From positions 194 to 14,420 of the forward strand of contig DCVY01000196.1 of assembly GCA_002327945.1 (NCBI GenBank): DNA of 14,227 bases, read 5' to 3'. Origin of the DNA: Acidovorax delafieldii. GTDB lineage: Bacteria > Pseudomonadota > Gammaproteobacteria > Burkholderiales > Burkholderiaceae_C. The notes beneath the pieces were generated by a model that saw only the letters and a program-made list of their open reading frames with translations, was not told the DNA's origin and ran no database searches. The first letter of the stretch is position 1; each line of letters begins with the position of its first letter. Below are positions 1 to 6,569 of the stretch, one piece after another. The position numbers were made by a program, and so were the translations under genes.

Positions 1-54
1 GCCCGTATTGCCCGTACTGCCCGTACTGCCCGTACTGCCCGTAGTACTGCCCGC
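1..54. repeat. 9-bp tandem repeat at left edge
   Basis: The unit GCCCGTACT occurs as one variant copy (1-9, ending ATT), three exact copies (10-36), one 12-bp copy with TAG inserted (37-48) and a partial copy (49-54). All unit lengths are multiples of three, so a reading frame would survive copy-number change. The plus strand reads Ala-Arg-Thr repeats in frame 1, open from base 1 to a TGA at 151-153; the minus strand is also open leftwards. Whether this is the end of a gene lying to the left or a non-coding microsatellite cannot be decided here. Confidence 0.85.
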
Positions 55-153
55 AAGGAGGCGCAACGCTGCATGGCGCCCCGAGCGCGGTGCTGGCAGG
101 CGCATGGCGCTTTCACCCATCGGGTGAACCCCATCAAAGCCGTCAACGCTTGA

Positions 154-180
154 TTGCATGCGGCCTGGCAAGGGATGCAA
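154..180. terminator. weak inverted repeat downstream of the PAP2 gene
   Basis: TTGCAT (154-159) pairs with ATGCAA (175-180), and CCT/AGG can pair inside the loop. It lies 29 nt past the stop of the minus-strand PAP2 gene, and directly after the TGA of the frame-1 open frame entering from the left. There is no T-tract on either side, so a terminator role is only a guess from position. Confidence 0.2.
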
Positions 181-208
181 AGCGGTCAGCTGCATGAGGT
201 CAAGCCGC

Positions 209-967
209 TCACCGCGGATCGGGCCGTGGCAGTGTGGCGGGTGCCGTGACGCAGCCCGTTGTGCTGCGCTGCGCCAGGCGCAGCCGCAGCCAGACTTCGC
301 GCACCACCAGGGCGCATGCCCAGATGAACAGACCGCAGAAGAGCACGTCACTGGCGAAGTGGCCGCCTTGCACGATGCGGCCCATACCGATGACGCCGCC
401 CGCTACCCAGCCCGCCAGCAGCCAGCGCCGACGCGCGGCAGGCGCGCCGGTCAGGCCCAGCGCGAGCAGGCAAAAACCCGTGGCAGCGTGGCCGCTGACG
501 AACGAGCAGTTGCGGTGGCACAGGTTCGAGGGTTGCAGTGCGGGCTGAAAGGGCTTGACGCCCCCGAAGTGCGTGGTTGCGGTAGGCCGCGGTCGGCCCC
601 AGTGTTCCTTGAGCACTACATTGACCAGCAACACCCCGCCGAGCAGCATGACCAGCAACGCTGCGGTATTGCGCCGGCGCCAGCGCAGGGCGAGCCACTG
701 CGGGCGCCAGTAAGCGATCACAAAGAGCAGCGCGCTCGTGGTGAATGCCAGCCGGCCCAGCCAAGGCACGGCTTGGTAGGTGGCATCCACGCCCAGCCAC
801 GATCGCATTGCGAAAGGAGGGGTGGCATCCGGGGTGTAAAACTGCTGGCTGATGGCCAGGTCCAGCTCGGGCCAGAGGCTGAATGTGAACGCCACCGCCA
901 GCATGGCCAAGGCCCAGCAAGTCCACTCGGCGCGGCGGGCACCTAGTCTGGGGAGCATCGCCATCAT
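209..967 (-). CDS. PAP2-family membrane phosphatase
   Basis: This is a 252-residue integral membrane protein with the three phosphatase signatures of the PAP2 (type 2 phosphatidic acid phosphatase) superfamily: K120-x6-RP (127-128), SGH (158-160, within SFVSGHA) and R197-x5-H203-x3-D207. Hydrophobic segments lie near 17-32, 72-86, 102-119, 163-174, 183-196 and 208-222, as expected for a six-helix enzyme with its active site facing the periplasm. Family members remove phosphate from lipid A, undecaprenyl pyrophosphate or phosphatidylglycerol phosphate; the substrate here is unknown. The FGG and C-x3-C spacing before the SGH motif resembles lipid A phosphatase-like proteins. The ATG at 967 was chosen because it overlaps the upstream stop (ATGA) and has a GGGAAG stretch before it; the ATG at 964 is an alternative. 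It appears translationally coupled to the glycosyltransferase. Confidence 0.85.
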   Translation of the reverse strand: MMAMLPRLGARRAEWTCWALAMLAVAFTFSLWPELDLAISQQFYTPDATPPFAMRSWLGVDATYQAVPWLGRLAFTTSALLFVIAYWRPQWLALRWRRRNTAALLVMLLGGVLLVNVVLKEHWGRPRPTATTHFGGVKPFQPALQPSNLCHRNCSFVSGHAATGFCLLALGLTGAPAARRRWLLAGWVAGGVIGMGRIVQGGHFASDVLFCGLFIWACALVVREVWLRLRLAQRSTTGCVTAPATLPRPDPR

Positions 968-2598
968 GGTGTCGCTTCCCAAAGGTGTAGCTCGCGGGTC
1001 TGACCTGGGCCAATGTCGATGTGTGCCGACGCCAGCTCCTGGCAGCGGGTGAATCGGGCGCATACCTGCGCCGCCGGTGCTTCGCGGCCCAGCAGCAGCA
1101 CGCCGCGCCGCTGCGCTGCGCTGCCGGGGGTGGGCAGATGGGCCGTCATCTCGTAGTGGTGGCGTGGCGGGCGGGTTGTGGGCAGCGCGGTCCAGGCCAG
1201 GTCGAGATCGCGCCAGGCATAGGCACCGTGCGCGATGACGGTGCGGTCGGCACCGATGACCGTGGCGCCGGGCCGGGCCACAGCCTCGGCGCGCAGCACC
1301 TCAAAGGCCGCATCCCATCCCCGCATGCGGCTCCAGACGTCGGCGTTGCGCGCCAGCGGATGGCCCAGGCCGCGCGCCATGTCCGGCGCCAGAACCACCG
1401 CGGTGGCAAGGGCCAGGCTCGTCAGCCCCGAGGCCCAGGCCGCAGTGGCCGCCCAGCGCTCGCCCTGGACGCGCAGTGCTGTCAGCCACAGCGCAAGCCA
1501 CAGCACCAGGCCGGTGATGGCGGGTGCCGTCCAGTTGATCTGGGCGCGCGCGTGCCAGGCCTGCGCGACGCCAACGCACAGCAGGGGGAGTGCGCAGTAC
1601 AGGGCAAAGCGCAAGGCAGCGCCCTGCTGCGGTGGCTGCGCGGCGGGGCCGGTGCGCAGCCACCGCGCGGCGCTCCACAGCAGCACCAGTCCCAGCAGCG
1701 GGCCTAGCATCATCCATTGGCCGCCGATGAATTCCGCCACCGAGGCCCAGGCCGGCGCTGAGCGCGCACCCAGGGTGATATCCGCCGTGTGGCGCAGCGT
1801 CGGCCAGCCGTGCGCATGATTCCACCAGAGGTTGGGTGCGACGACCAGCGCCGAAACGGCTGCGGCCAGGGTCGCCCCGCGCAGGTTGCGGGCTGCGGTG
1901 GGCCGGTCGCGCCAGACCCACAGCAGCAGGGGCACCGATGCCGCCAGCACCACCATGGTGTACTTGAAAAGGGCTCCTGCGCCCAGCGCCAGGCCGAACA
2001 TCAGCCATGAGCGCAGGGCGCTGGCCTGCGGCGGGGCCTGCAAGGCGCGCCACAACGCCCACATGGCCAGCGTCCAGGCCAGCAGCAGCGGCGCATCGGT
2101 GGTGGCCGCCAAGCCCAGCAACCCGGCCAGGGGTGAGGTGATGAACAGCAGAGCGGCCAGCCGGCCCGCGCAGGCGGGGGCATGAGGCTCCGGCTGTGTC
2201 GACGCGGTCATCTCGCGGGCCAGTTGGCCGAGCACCCACGCCGTGGCGGGGTAGCAGGCCATGGCCAGCGCCTTCACGCCCAGCAGTCCATCGCCCAGGA
2301 CGGCGGTGGACAGCGCGATCAGCAGGGCGATGCCCGGTGGCTTGGAGTAGTAGCCCCATTCGAGTTCGTGCGACCAGTGCCAGTACTGGGCCTCGTCCAC
2401 GTGCAGGCCGACGCCGGCCGCGCCCAGGATTGGCACCAGAACGATGCGCGCGATGTACAGGTTCACCAGAACCAGCAGCAGCGGCCAGTCCCAGTCGATG
2501 CGGCGGGTCATGGGTGCGGCGCTGCCGGCCAGCGCGTCGGGATAGGGCCGCACGTCTGCAAGATCGGCGGCGAAGGGGTGGGCGGAGGCGGGTTTCAC
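964..2598 (-). CDS. GT39/ArnT-like membrane glycosyltransferase
   Basis: This is a 544-residue polytopic membrane protein of the dolichyl-phosphate-mannose/ArnT (PMT_2) type. The diagnostic region is the first periplasmic loop: HVDEAQYW (66-73, with the acidic pair D68-E69), then GYYSKPPG (82-89), both after a first transmembrane helix at about 38-58. Many further hydrophobic segments follow to about residue 410, then a soluble C-terminal part. Such enzymes move a sugar from a polyprenyl-phosphate carrier to lipid A, protein or a glycan in the periplasm; acceptor and sugar cannot be read from the sequence. The GTG at 2598 has AGGAA about 10 nt upstream; the ATG at 2511 (MTRRIDWDW) is a credible alternative that removes a poorly characteristic 29-residue lead. 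The gene overlaps the PAP2 gene by 4 nt, so the two are probably one transcript. Confidence 0.85.
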   Translation of the reverse strand: MKPASAHPFAADLADVRPYPDALAGSAAPMTRRIDWDWPLLLVLVNLYIARIVLVPILGAAGVGLHVDEAQYWHWSHELEWGYYSKPPGIALLIALSTAVLGDGLLGVKALAMACYPATAWVLGQLAREMTASTQPEPHAPACAGRLAALLFITSPLAGLLGLAATTDAPLLLAWTLAMWALWRALQAPPQASALRSWLMFGLALGAGALFKYTMVVLAASVPLLLWVWRDRPTAARNLRGATLAAAVSALVVAPNLWWNHAHGWPTLRHTADITLGARSAPAWASVAEFIGGQWMMLGPLLGLVLLWSAARWLRTGPAAQPPQQGAALRFALYCALPLLCVGVAQAWHARAQINWTAPAITGLVLWLALWLTALRVQGERWAATAAWASGLTSLALATAVVLAPDMARGLGHPLARNADVWSRMRGWDAAFEVLRAEAVARPGATVIGADRTVIAHGAYAWRDLDLAWTALPTTRPPRHHYEMTAHLPTPGSAAQRRGVLLLGREAPAAQVCARFTRCQELASAHIDIGPGQTRELHLWEATP

Positions 2599-2823
2599 GG
2601 CTTGTGGGTTCCTGTCGCAAGCAATAGTCCCGGAAATGAAGAGGGCAGCGACCGCAGGGTGCGCTGCGCTGGACGGCTGGAGTGCGTGGGTGGTGGTTTG
2701 CGGTGGGGGCTTGTGGTCGCGTAGGTAAGTGGTGGCGCCGAGTCAGGAAATAGCTGGATTGAACCGCCAGAGCATGTCAATTCGGTGACCCCCCGGCCCG
2801 CCAGCCGTCTGTGGCGAATCGGT

Positions 2824-2829
2824 TAAAAT
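2824..2829 (+). promoter_or_regulatory. candidate -10 element for ahcY
   Basis: TAAAAT at 2824-2829 matches five of six bases of the sigma-70 -10 consensus. It would place transcription start near 2836, exactly where the riboswitch aptamer begins (2837). No good -35 hexamer is seen 16-18 nt upstream, so the promoter may be weak at -35 or activator-dependent. Confidence 0.5.
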
Positions 2830-2836
2830 CACGGTT

Positions 2837-2896
2837 TCCGAGGAGCGTTGCAGCGCCGCCAGGCGCGAGGCTCGGATTCCCACAGCAACGACGCTC
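2837..2896 (+). promoter_or_regulatory. SAH (S-adenosylhomocysteine) riboswitch aptamer
   Basis: The segment carries the conserved parts of the SAH riboswitch in order. The P1 strand CCGAG (2838-2842) pairs with CTCGG (2871-2875), extended by T2837-A2876. The block GAGCGTTGC follows directly (2843-2851), and a GCCAGG-type joining region lies near 2858-2863. A 3' element GCAAC (2885-2889) plus CGCTC (2892-2896) pairs back with GTTGC (2847-2851) and GAGCG (2843-2847), making the H-type pseudoknot. G2847 can join only one of these helices. Placement upstream of ahcY, whose enzyme consumes SAH, is the classic context. Known family members raise expression when SAH accumulates. The ligand and sign here are inferred from the family. 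Confidence 0.92.
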
Positions 2897-2898
2897 AT

Positions 2899-2948
2899 CC
2901 ACTTTTTGTGCGGTGAGCTTTCCTTTTATCCCCGCACGAGTGGTTTTT
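2899..2948 (+). terminator. terminator-like hairpin in the ahcY leader
   Basis: CCACT (2899-2903) pairs with AGTGG (2939-2943), and GTGCGG (2908-2913) pairs with CCGCAC (2932-2937). TTTT (2904-2907) faces G2938 between the two helices, and the terminal loop is 18 nt. Five T residues follow (2944-2948). The shape is that of an intrinsic terminator, placed between the SAH aptamer and the ahcY start, so it is a candidate expression platform. An alternative helix, GCTCATC (2893-2899) with GGTGAGC (2912-2918), would break both this hairpin and the aptamer pseudoknot. Confidence 0.5.
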
Positions 2949-2960
2949 CAAACATGCTTT

Positions 2961-2964
2961 GGAG
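2961..2964 (+). promoter_or_regulatory. ahcY ribosome binding site
   Basis: GGAG lies 6 nt before ATG 2971. It fixes the start at 2971 rather than the in-frame TTG at 2959, which would place this site inside the coding region. GAGC (2962-2965) is complementary to GCTC (2893-2896), the 3' strand of the riboswitch pseudoknot, so sequestration of this site without ligand is possible. Confidence 0.75.
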
Positions 2965-2970
2965 CACACC

Positions 2971-4407
2971 ATGAACGCACGCGTCAACGCCCCGGTCAAT
3001 ACCGACTGCATCATTGCCGACATCGGCCTGGCCGAATGGGGCCGCAAAGAGATTCGCATCGCCGAAACCGAAATGCCCGGCCTGATGGCCATCCGTGAGG
3101 AATTCGCACCGAAGCAGTCGCTCAAGGGCGCCCGCATCACCGGCAGCCTGCACATGACGATCCAGACGGCCGTGCTGATCGAGACGCTGCAGGCCCTGGG
3201 TGCCGAAGTGCGCTGGGCATCGTGCAATATCTTCTCCACGCAAGACCATGCCGCAGCCGCCATTGCCGCTGCGGGCACGTCTGTGTTCGCCATCAAGGGC
3301 GAAACCCTGGCCGAATACTGGGACTACACCCACCGCATTTTTGACTTCGGCCCCGCCGGCAGCGAAGGCGAAGGCCCCAACCTGATCCTGGACGACGGCG
3401 GTGACGCCACGTTGCTCATGCACCTGGGCAAGCGCGCCGAAAAGGACGCCTCGCTGATCGCCAACCCCACCAGCGAAGAAGAAACCTGCCTGTTCGCCTC
3501 CATCAAGGCCAAGCTCGCCGTAGACCCGACCTGGTACAGCCGCAAGAGCGCCCAGATCATCGGCGTGACCGAAGAAACCACGACCGGTGTGCACCGATTG
3601 AAGGAAATGTCGGCCAAGGGCAGCCTGATGTTCCGCGCGATCAACGTGAACGATTCGGTCACCAAGAGCAAGTTCGACAACCTGTACGGTTGCCGCGAAT
3701 CGCTGGTGGACGGCATCAAGCGCGCCACCGATGTGATGATTGCCGGCAAGGTGGCTGTGGTGGCGGGCTATGGCGATGTGGGCAAGGGCTCGGCGCAGGC
3801 GCTGCGCGCACTGTCGGCACAGGTGTGGGTGACCGAGATCGACCCGATCAACGCCCTGCAGGCCGCGATGGAAGGCTACAAGGTCGTGACCATGGAATAC
3901 GCCGCTGACAAGGCTGACATCTTTGTGACCACCACCGGCAACCGCGACGTGATCACGTTCGAGCACATGCAGGCCATGAAGGATCAGGCCATCGTCTGCA
4001 ACATCGGTCACTTCGACAATGAAATCCAGGTGGCCAAGCTCGAAGAGCACTGCCAGTGGGAAGAGATCAAGCCCCAGGTGGACCATGTGATTTTTGCCGA
4101 TGGCAAGCGCATCATTTTGCTGGCCAAGGGCCGCCTGGTGAACCTGGGCTGTGGCACCGGTCACCCGAGCTTCGTGATGAGTTCGTCGTTCGCCAACCAG
4201 ACCATCGCCCAGATCGAGCTGTTCACGCACAGCGACTTCTACGAAAACGGCAAGGTCTATGTGCTGCCCAAGCACCTTGACGAGAAGGTGGCGCGCCTGC
4301 ACCTCAAGAAGGTGGGCGCCATGCTGACCGAGCTGAGCGACGAGCAGGCGGCCTACATCGGCGTGCCCAAGCAAGGCCCTTACAAGCCCGATACCTACAG
4401 GTATTGA
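2971..4407 (+). CDS. ahcY: adenosylhomocysteinase (SAH hydrolase)
   Basis: AhcY reversibly hydrolyses S-adenosylhomocysteine to adenosine and homocysteine in the cytoplasm. This relieves product inhibition of methyltransferases and feeds the methionine cycle. The 478-residue product is full length for the bacterial/plant form, including the segment of about 40 residues (near 150-190) that animal enzymes lack. Visible landmarks are H61 in the SLHMTIQTA substrate motif, the DDGGD block (141-145), EETTTG (201-206), the K232/D236 pair in TKSKFDN, the NAD-binding glycine motif GYGDVGKGS (266-274) and the C-terminal PDTYRY tail that completes the neighbouring subunit's cofactor site. It sits directly behind an SAH riboswitch and ahead of tlyA and metF. 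ATG 2971 was chosen for its spacing to GGAG. Confidence 0.98.
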   Translation: MNARVNAPVNTDCIIADIGLAEWGRKEIRIAETEMPGLMAIREEFAPKQSLKGARITGSLHMTIQTAVLIETLQALGAEVRWASCNIFSTQDHAAAAIAAAGTSVFAIKGETLAEYWDYTHRIFDFGPAGSEGEGPNLILDDGGDATLLMHLGKRAEKDASLIANPTSEEETCLFASIKAKLAVDPTWYSRKSAQIIGVTEETTTGVHRLKEMSAKGSLMFRAINVNDSVTKSKFDNLYGCRESLVDGIKRATDVMIAGKVAVVAGYGDVGKGSAQALRALSAQVWVTEIDPINALQAAMEGYKVVTMEYAADKADIFVTTTGNRDVITFEHMQAMKDQAIVCNIGHFDNEIQVAKLEEHCQWEEIKPQVDHVIFADGKRIILLAKGRLVNLGCGTGHPSFVMSSSFANQTIAQIELFTHSDFYENGKVYVLPKHLDEKVARLHLKKVGAMLTELSDEQAAYIGVPKQGPYKPDTYRY

Positions 4408-4424
4408 TTCCCCTGTGGCGCTGC

Positions 4425-4450
4425 GCGCCTTCTCCCGGAGGGGAGGGCGC
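4425..4450 (+). other. strong GC hairpin between ahcY and tlyA
   Basis: An 11-bp stem pairs 4425-4435 with 4440-4450 (two G-U pairs) around the tetraloop CGGA. It starts 17 nt after the ahcY stop. GTGGCG (4415-4420) and CGCCAC (4448-4453) offer a competing outer stem. No T-tract follows, so it is not a standard intrinsic terminator. It may stabilise the 3' end of ahcY mRNA, set a processing point or be a mobile intergenic repeat. Confidence 0.6.
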
Positions 4451-4541
4451 CACCAGCGGTTCGGCAAAGCCGGTTCCGCAGTGGCGTTGGCTTTTGGGGC
4501 ATGCCTGTTTCACGTGCGGTGATGTGATCGCTGGTCTGCTC

Positions 4542-4590
4542 TTGGATTGATAGCTATAAGCGCTTTAAATACGAGCGCTTCCAGCTCATT
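4542..4590. repeat. Comamonadaceae-type intergenic palindromic repeat
   Basis: AAGCGCT (4558-4564) and AGCGCTT (4574-4580) form a 7-bp stem with a 9-nt loop, preceded by TTGATAGCTAT. From memory, many degenerate copies of a sequence with TGATAGCT followed by an AGCGCTT palindrome occur between genes in Acidovorax, Rhodoferax and Polaromonas. This is recognition, not a search result. TTGGAT (4542-4547) and TTAAAT (4565-4570) are 17 nt apart and could act as a weak promoter for tlyA. Confidence 0.5.
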
Positions 4591-4611
4591 TGAATCATAA
4601 AGGATGGCCGC

Positions 4612-5610
4612 ATGCGTGCCGATGTTTTTTTGGTGGATTTTGGCCATGCGGCCACGCGCTCGCAGGCGCAGCGGCTGATTGCCGCGGGTGTGGAGTGGCG
4701 TCTGTCGCCGCTGGCGCCCTGGCAGAGGGTCGCCAAGAACGGGGACGAGATTCCGTCCGTGGCCGAGGTGCGGCTGCTCGACGATGCCGAGACCAAATAC
4801 ATCTCGCGCGGTGGACTCAAGCTCGAAGGCGCGCTGCGGGCCACCGGCCTGTTGGTGACGGGGCTGCGCTGCCTTGATGTGGGGCAGGGCACGGGCGGGT
4901 TTACCGATTGCCTGCTGCAGCACGGCGCGGCGCAGGTGATTGGTGTGGACGTGGGCCACGGCCAGCTGCACGAGCGGCTGCGCAGCGACCCGCGCGTGGT
5001 CTGTGTCGAGGGTGTGAATGCGCGGTCGCTGACGGCGCAGGCCTTGCAGCAAGCGTGTGAACTGGCCCTGTCCGAAGTCATCGAGGTGGAAGAGGACAAC
5101 GAGACCCAGCCCGAGGCACCCTACAGCTGGATGCGCAATGGCGGACAGGTGGACGAGGAATACGACGACAGCAATGACGCCAAGGACAAGGACATCGAAA
5201 CCTTCAAGTCCGAGCGCGCAGCCCGGGCCAAGGCCCGCGAGCAGGGCACGCTGCCGGTGGAGCGCCGCCGCCGCGTCGAATGGGCCGGTGCCGACATCAC
5301 GCCGGTGTTTGATGTGGTGACGGGTGACCTGTCGTTCATCTCGCTCACGCTGGTGCTGCCCGCGCTGGTGCCATTGCTGGCGCCCGGTGGCCAGCTGCTG
5401 ATGCTGGTCAAGCCGCAGTTCGAGCTGCAGCCCGGCCTGGTGGGAAAGGGCGGCATCGTGCGCGATGCGTCGTTGTACGCGGTGGTCGAGCAGCGCATCC
5501 GCGAATGCTGTGCCGAAATCGGCCTGGTGGTGCAAGCGTGGCTGGACAGCCCCATCAGCGGCGGCGACGGCAACCGTGAGTTTTTTGTTTTTGCGAGGAG
5601 GGGCACATGA
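4612..5610 (+). CDS. tlyA: TlyA-family rRNA methyltransferase with a large insert
   Basis: TlyA proteins (often annotated haemolysin A) are SAM-dependent 2'-O-ribose methyltransferases of rRNA. The N-terminus has the S4 RNA-binding fold (about 2-60), then YISRGGLKLEGAL (63-75), then the FtsJ-like Rossmann domain with LDVGQGTGGFTD (88-99). The FtsJ-type K-D-K-E tetrad appears as K70, D239 (GDLSFISL), K267 (LVKPQFE) and E323 (GNREF). At 332 residues it is about 65-90 longer than typical members, because of a charged insert at roughly 142-230 with an acidic core (157-195) and a basic stretch (199-222). AAAGGA precedes the ATG. The gene overlaps metF by 4 nt and lies 204 nt after ahcY. TlyA activity would produce SAH, the substrate of AhcY. 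Actual rRNA target here is unknown. Confidence 0.88.
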   Translation: MRADVFLVDFGHAATRSQAQRLIAAGVEWRLSPLAPWQRVAKNGDEIPSVAEVRLLDDAETKYISRGGLKLEGALRATGLLVTGLRCLDVGQGTGGFTDCLLQHGAAQVIGVDVGHGQLHERLRSDPRVVCVEGVNARSLTAQALQQACELALSEVIEVEEDNETQPEAPYSWMRNGGQVDEEYDDSNDAKDKDIETFKSERAARAKAREQGTLPVERRRRVEWAGADITPVFDVVTGDLSFISLTLVLPALVPLLAPGGQLLMLVKPQFELQPGLVGKGGIVRDASLYAVVEQRIRECCAEIGLVVQAWLDSPISGGDGNREFFVFARRGT

Positions 5611-6458
5611 CCGCTGCCAATGCACCATCCACCGGCTTTCCGGTGAGTTTTGAATTTTTTCCGCCCAAGACACCCGAGGGCGCCGACAAACTGCGCGTCG
5701 TGCGCCAGCAGCTCTACACGCAGCGGCCCGAGTTCTGCTCGGTCACCTACGGCGCGGGCGGCTCCACGCAAGAGGGCACCTTCGGCACCGTGCAGGAGAT
5801 CCTGGCCGAGGGCGTGAGCGCGGCCTCGCACTTCTCGTGCGTTGGTGCCACGCGCGAGTCGGTACGCGAGCAGCTTGCCACACTCAAGGCCATGGGCGTC
5901 AAGCGCCTGGTGGCCTTGCGCGGCGATCTGCCCAGTGGCTATGGCATCGGGGGCGAGTTCCACTACGCCAGTGACCTGGTGGCTTTCATCCGGGCCGAGA
6001 CCGGGCGCGATTTCCATATCGAGGTGGCCGCTTACCCCGAGGTGCATCCCCAGGCCAAGTCGGTGGATGCCGACCTGCAGGCCTTTGCTGCCAAGGTGCG
6101 GGCCGGGGCTGATTCGGCCATCACGCAGTATTTCTTCAATGCCGATGCGTACGCGCGCTTTGTGGATGATGTGCACCGCCTGGGGCTGGATGTGCCCGTG
6201 GTGCCTGGCATCATGCCCATCATGGGTTCGTCGCAGCTGATGCGGTTTTCCGACGCCTGCGGCGCCGAGATTCCGCGCTGGATCCGGCTGCGCCTGCAGG
6301 GTTTCGGTGAAGATGCTGCATCGATTCGGGATTTTGGTCTGGATGTGGTGACTTCGCTGTGCGAGCAGTTGCGCCAGCGTGGCGTGCCGGGCCTGCACTT
6401 CTACACCATGAATCAGAGTGCAATAACGCTGGAGTTGTGCCGGCGCCTCGGTTTGTAA
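5607..6458 (+). CDS. metF: methylenetetrahydrofolate reductase
   Basis: MetF reduces 5,10-methylene-tetrahydrofolate to 5-methyl-tetrahydrofolate, using NADH and FAD. The product is the methyl donor for remaking methionine from homocysteine. The 283-residue single-domain TIM barrel has the usual bacterial length and lacks the eukaryotic regulatory domain. Visible landmarks are SFEFFPPKTPEG near the start (catalytic Glu at E16), YGAGGST (48-54), ALRGDLP (103-109, with the folate-binding Asp at D107) and a PGIMP segment near residue 200. A strong AGGAGG-type site lies 5-11 nt before ATG 5607, and the start overlaps the tlyA stop (ATGA), so translation is likely coupled. It shares the methionine-cycle purpose of ahcY and may lie under the same riboswitch if transcription reads through the 204-nt gap. 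Confidence 0.97.
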   Translation: MTAANAPSTGFPVSFEFFPPKTPEGADKLRVVRQQLYTQRPEFCSVTYGAGGSTQEGTFGTVQEILAEGVSAASHFSCVGATRESVREQLATLKAMGVKRLVALRGDLPSGYGIGGEFHYASDLVAFIRAETGRDFHIEVAAYPEVHPQAKSVDADLQAFAAKVRAGADSAITQYFFNADAYARFVDDVHRLGLDVPVVPGIMPIMGSSQLMRFSDACGAEIPRWIRLRLQGFGEDAASIRDFGLDVVTSLCEQLRQRGVPGLHFYTMNQSAITLELCRRLGL

Positions 6459-6516
6459 TGGGGCGTCGGACGGCCTGGGTATGCCCCCCGAGGGGCGCTG
6501 TTGCTGGAGAAGGTGG

Positions 6517-6554
6517 ATGGAATCGTCACCTCGCGGTGAGTCCATTCGTTTTTT
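6517..6554 (+). terminator. likely intrinsic terminator after metF
   Basis: TCACC (6526-6530) pairs with GGTGA (6535-6539) around TCGC. An outer helix ATGGA (6517-6521) pairs with TCCAT (6541-6545), with a small asymmetric internal loop. Six T residues follow at 6549-6554. It ends the ahcY-tlyA-metF unit before the rlpA start at 6570. Confidence 0.6.
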
Positions 6555-6569
6555 CATCAGAGGTGATGG

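Noticed and set aside
1..54. CRISPR array at the left edge
   Set aside because: The unit is 9 bp and directly tandem, with no spacers.
2752..2780. Minus-strand promoter for the glycosyltransferase using TTGACA at 2780-2775
   Set aside because: The -35 is perfect, but no acceptable -10 hexamer lies 16-18 nt downstream.
2959..2970. TTG start for ahcY at 2959
   Set aside because: The ribosome site GGAG is inside that extension and correctly spaced for ATG 2971.
2926..4467. Long minus-strand open frame (513 codons) opposite ahcY
   Set aside because: It mirrors the codon structure of ahcY, its translation is rich in His/Gly/Val with no recognisable domain, and ahcY is certain.
4408..4611. Intrinsic terminator between ahcY and tlyA
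   Set aside because: The 4425-4450 hairpin is strong but lacks a T-tract; listed as a hairpin of unknown role instead.
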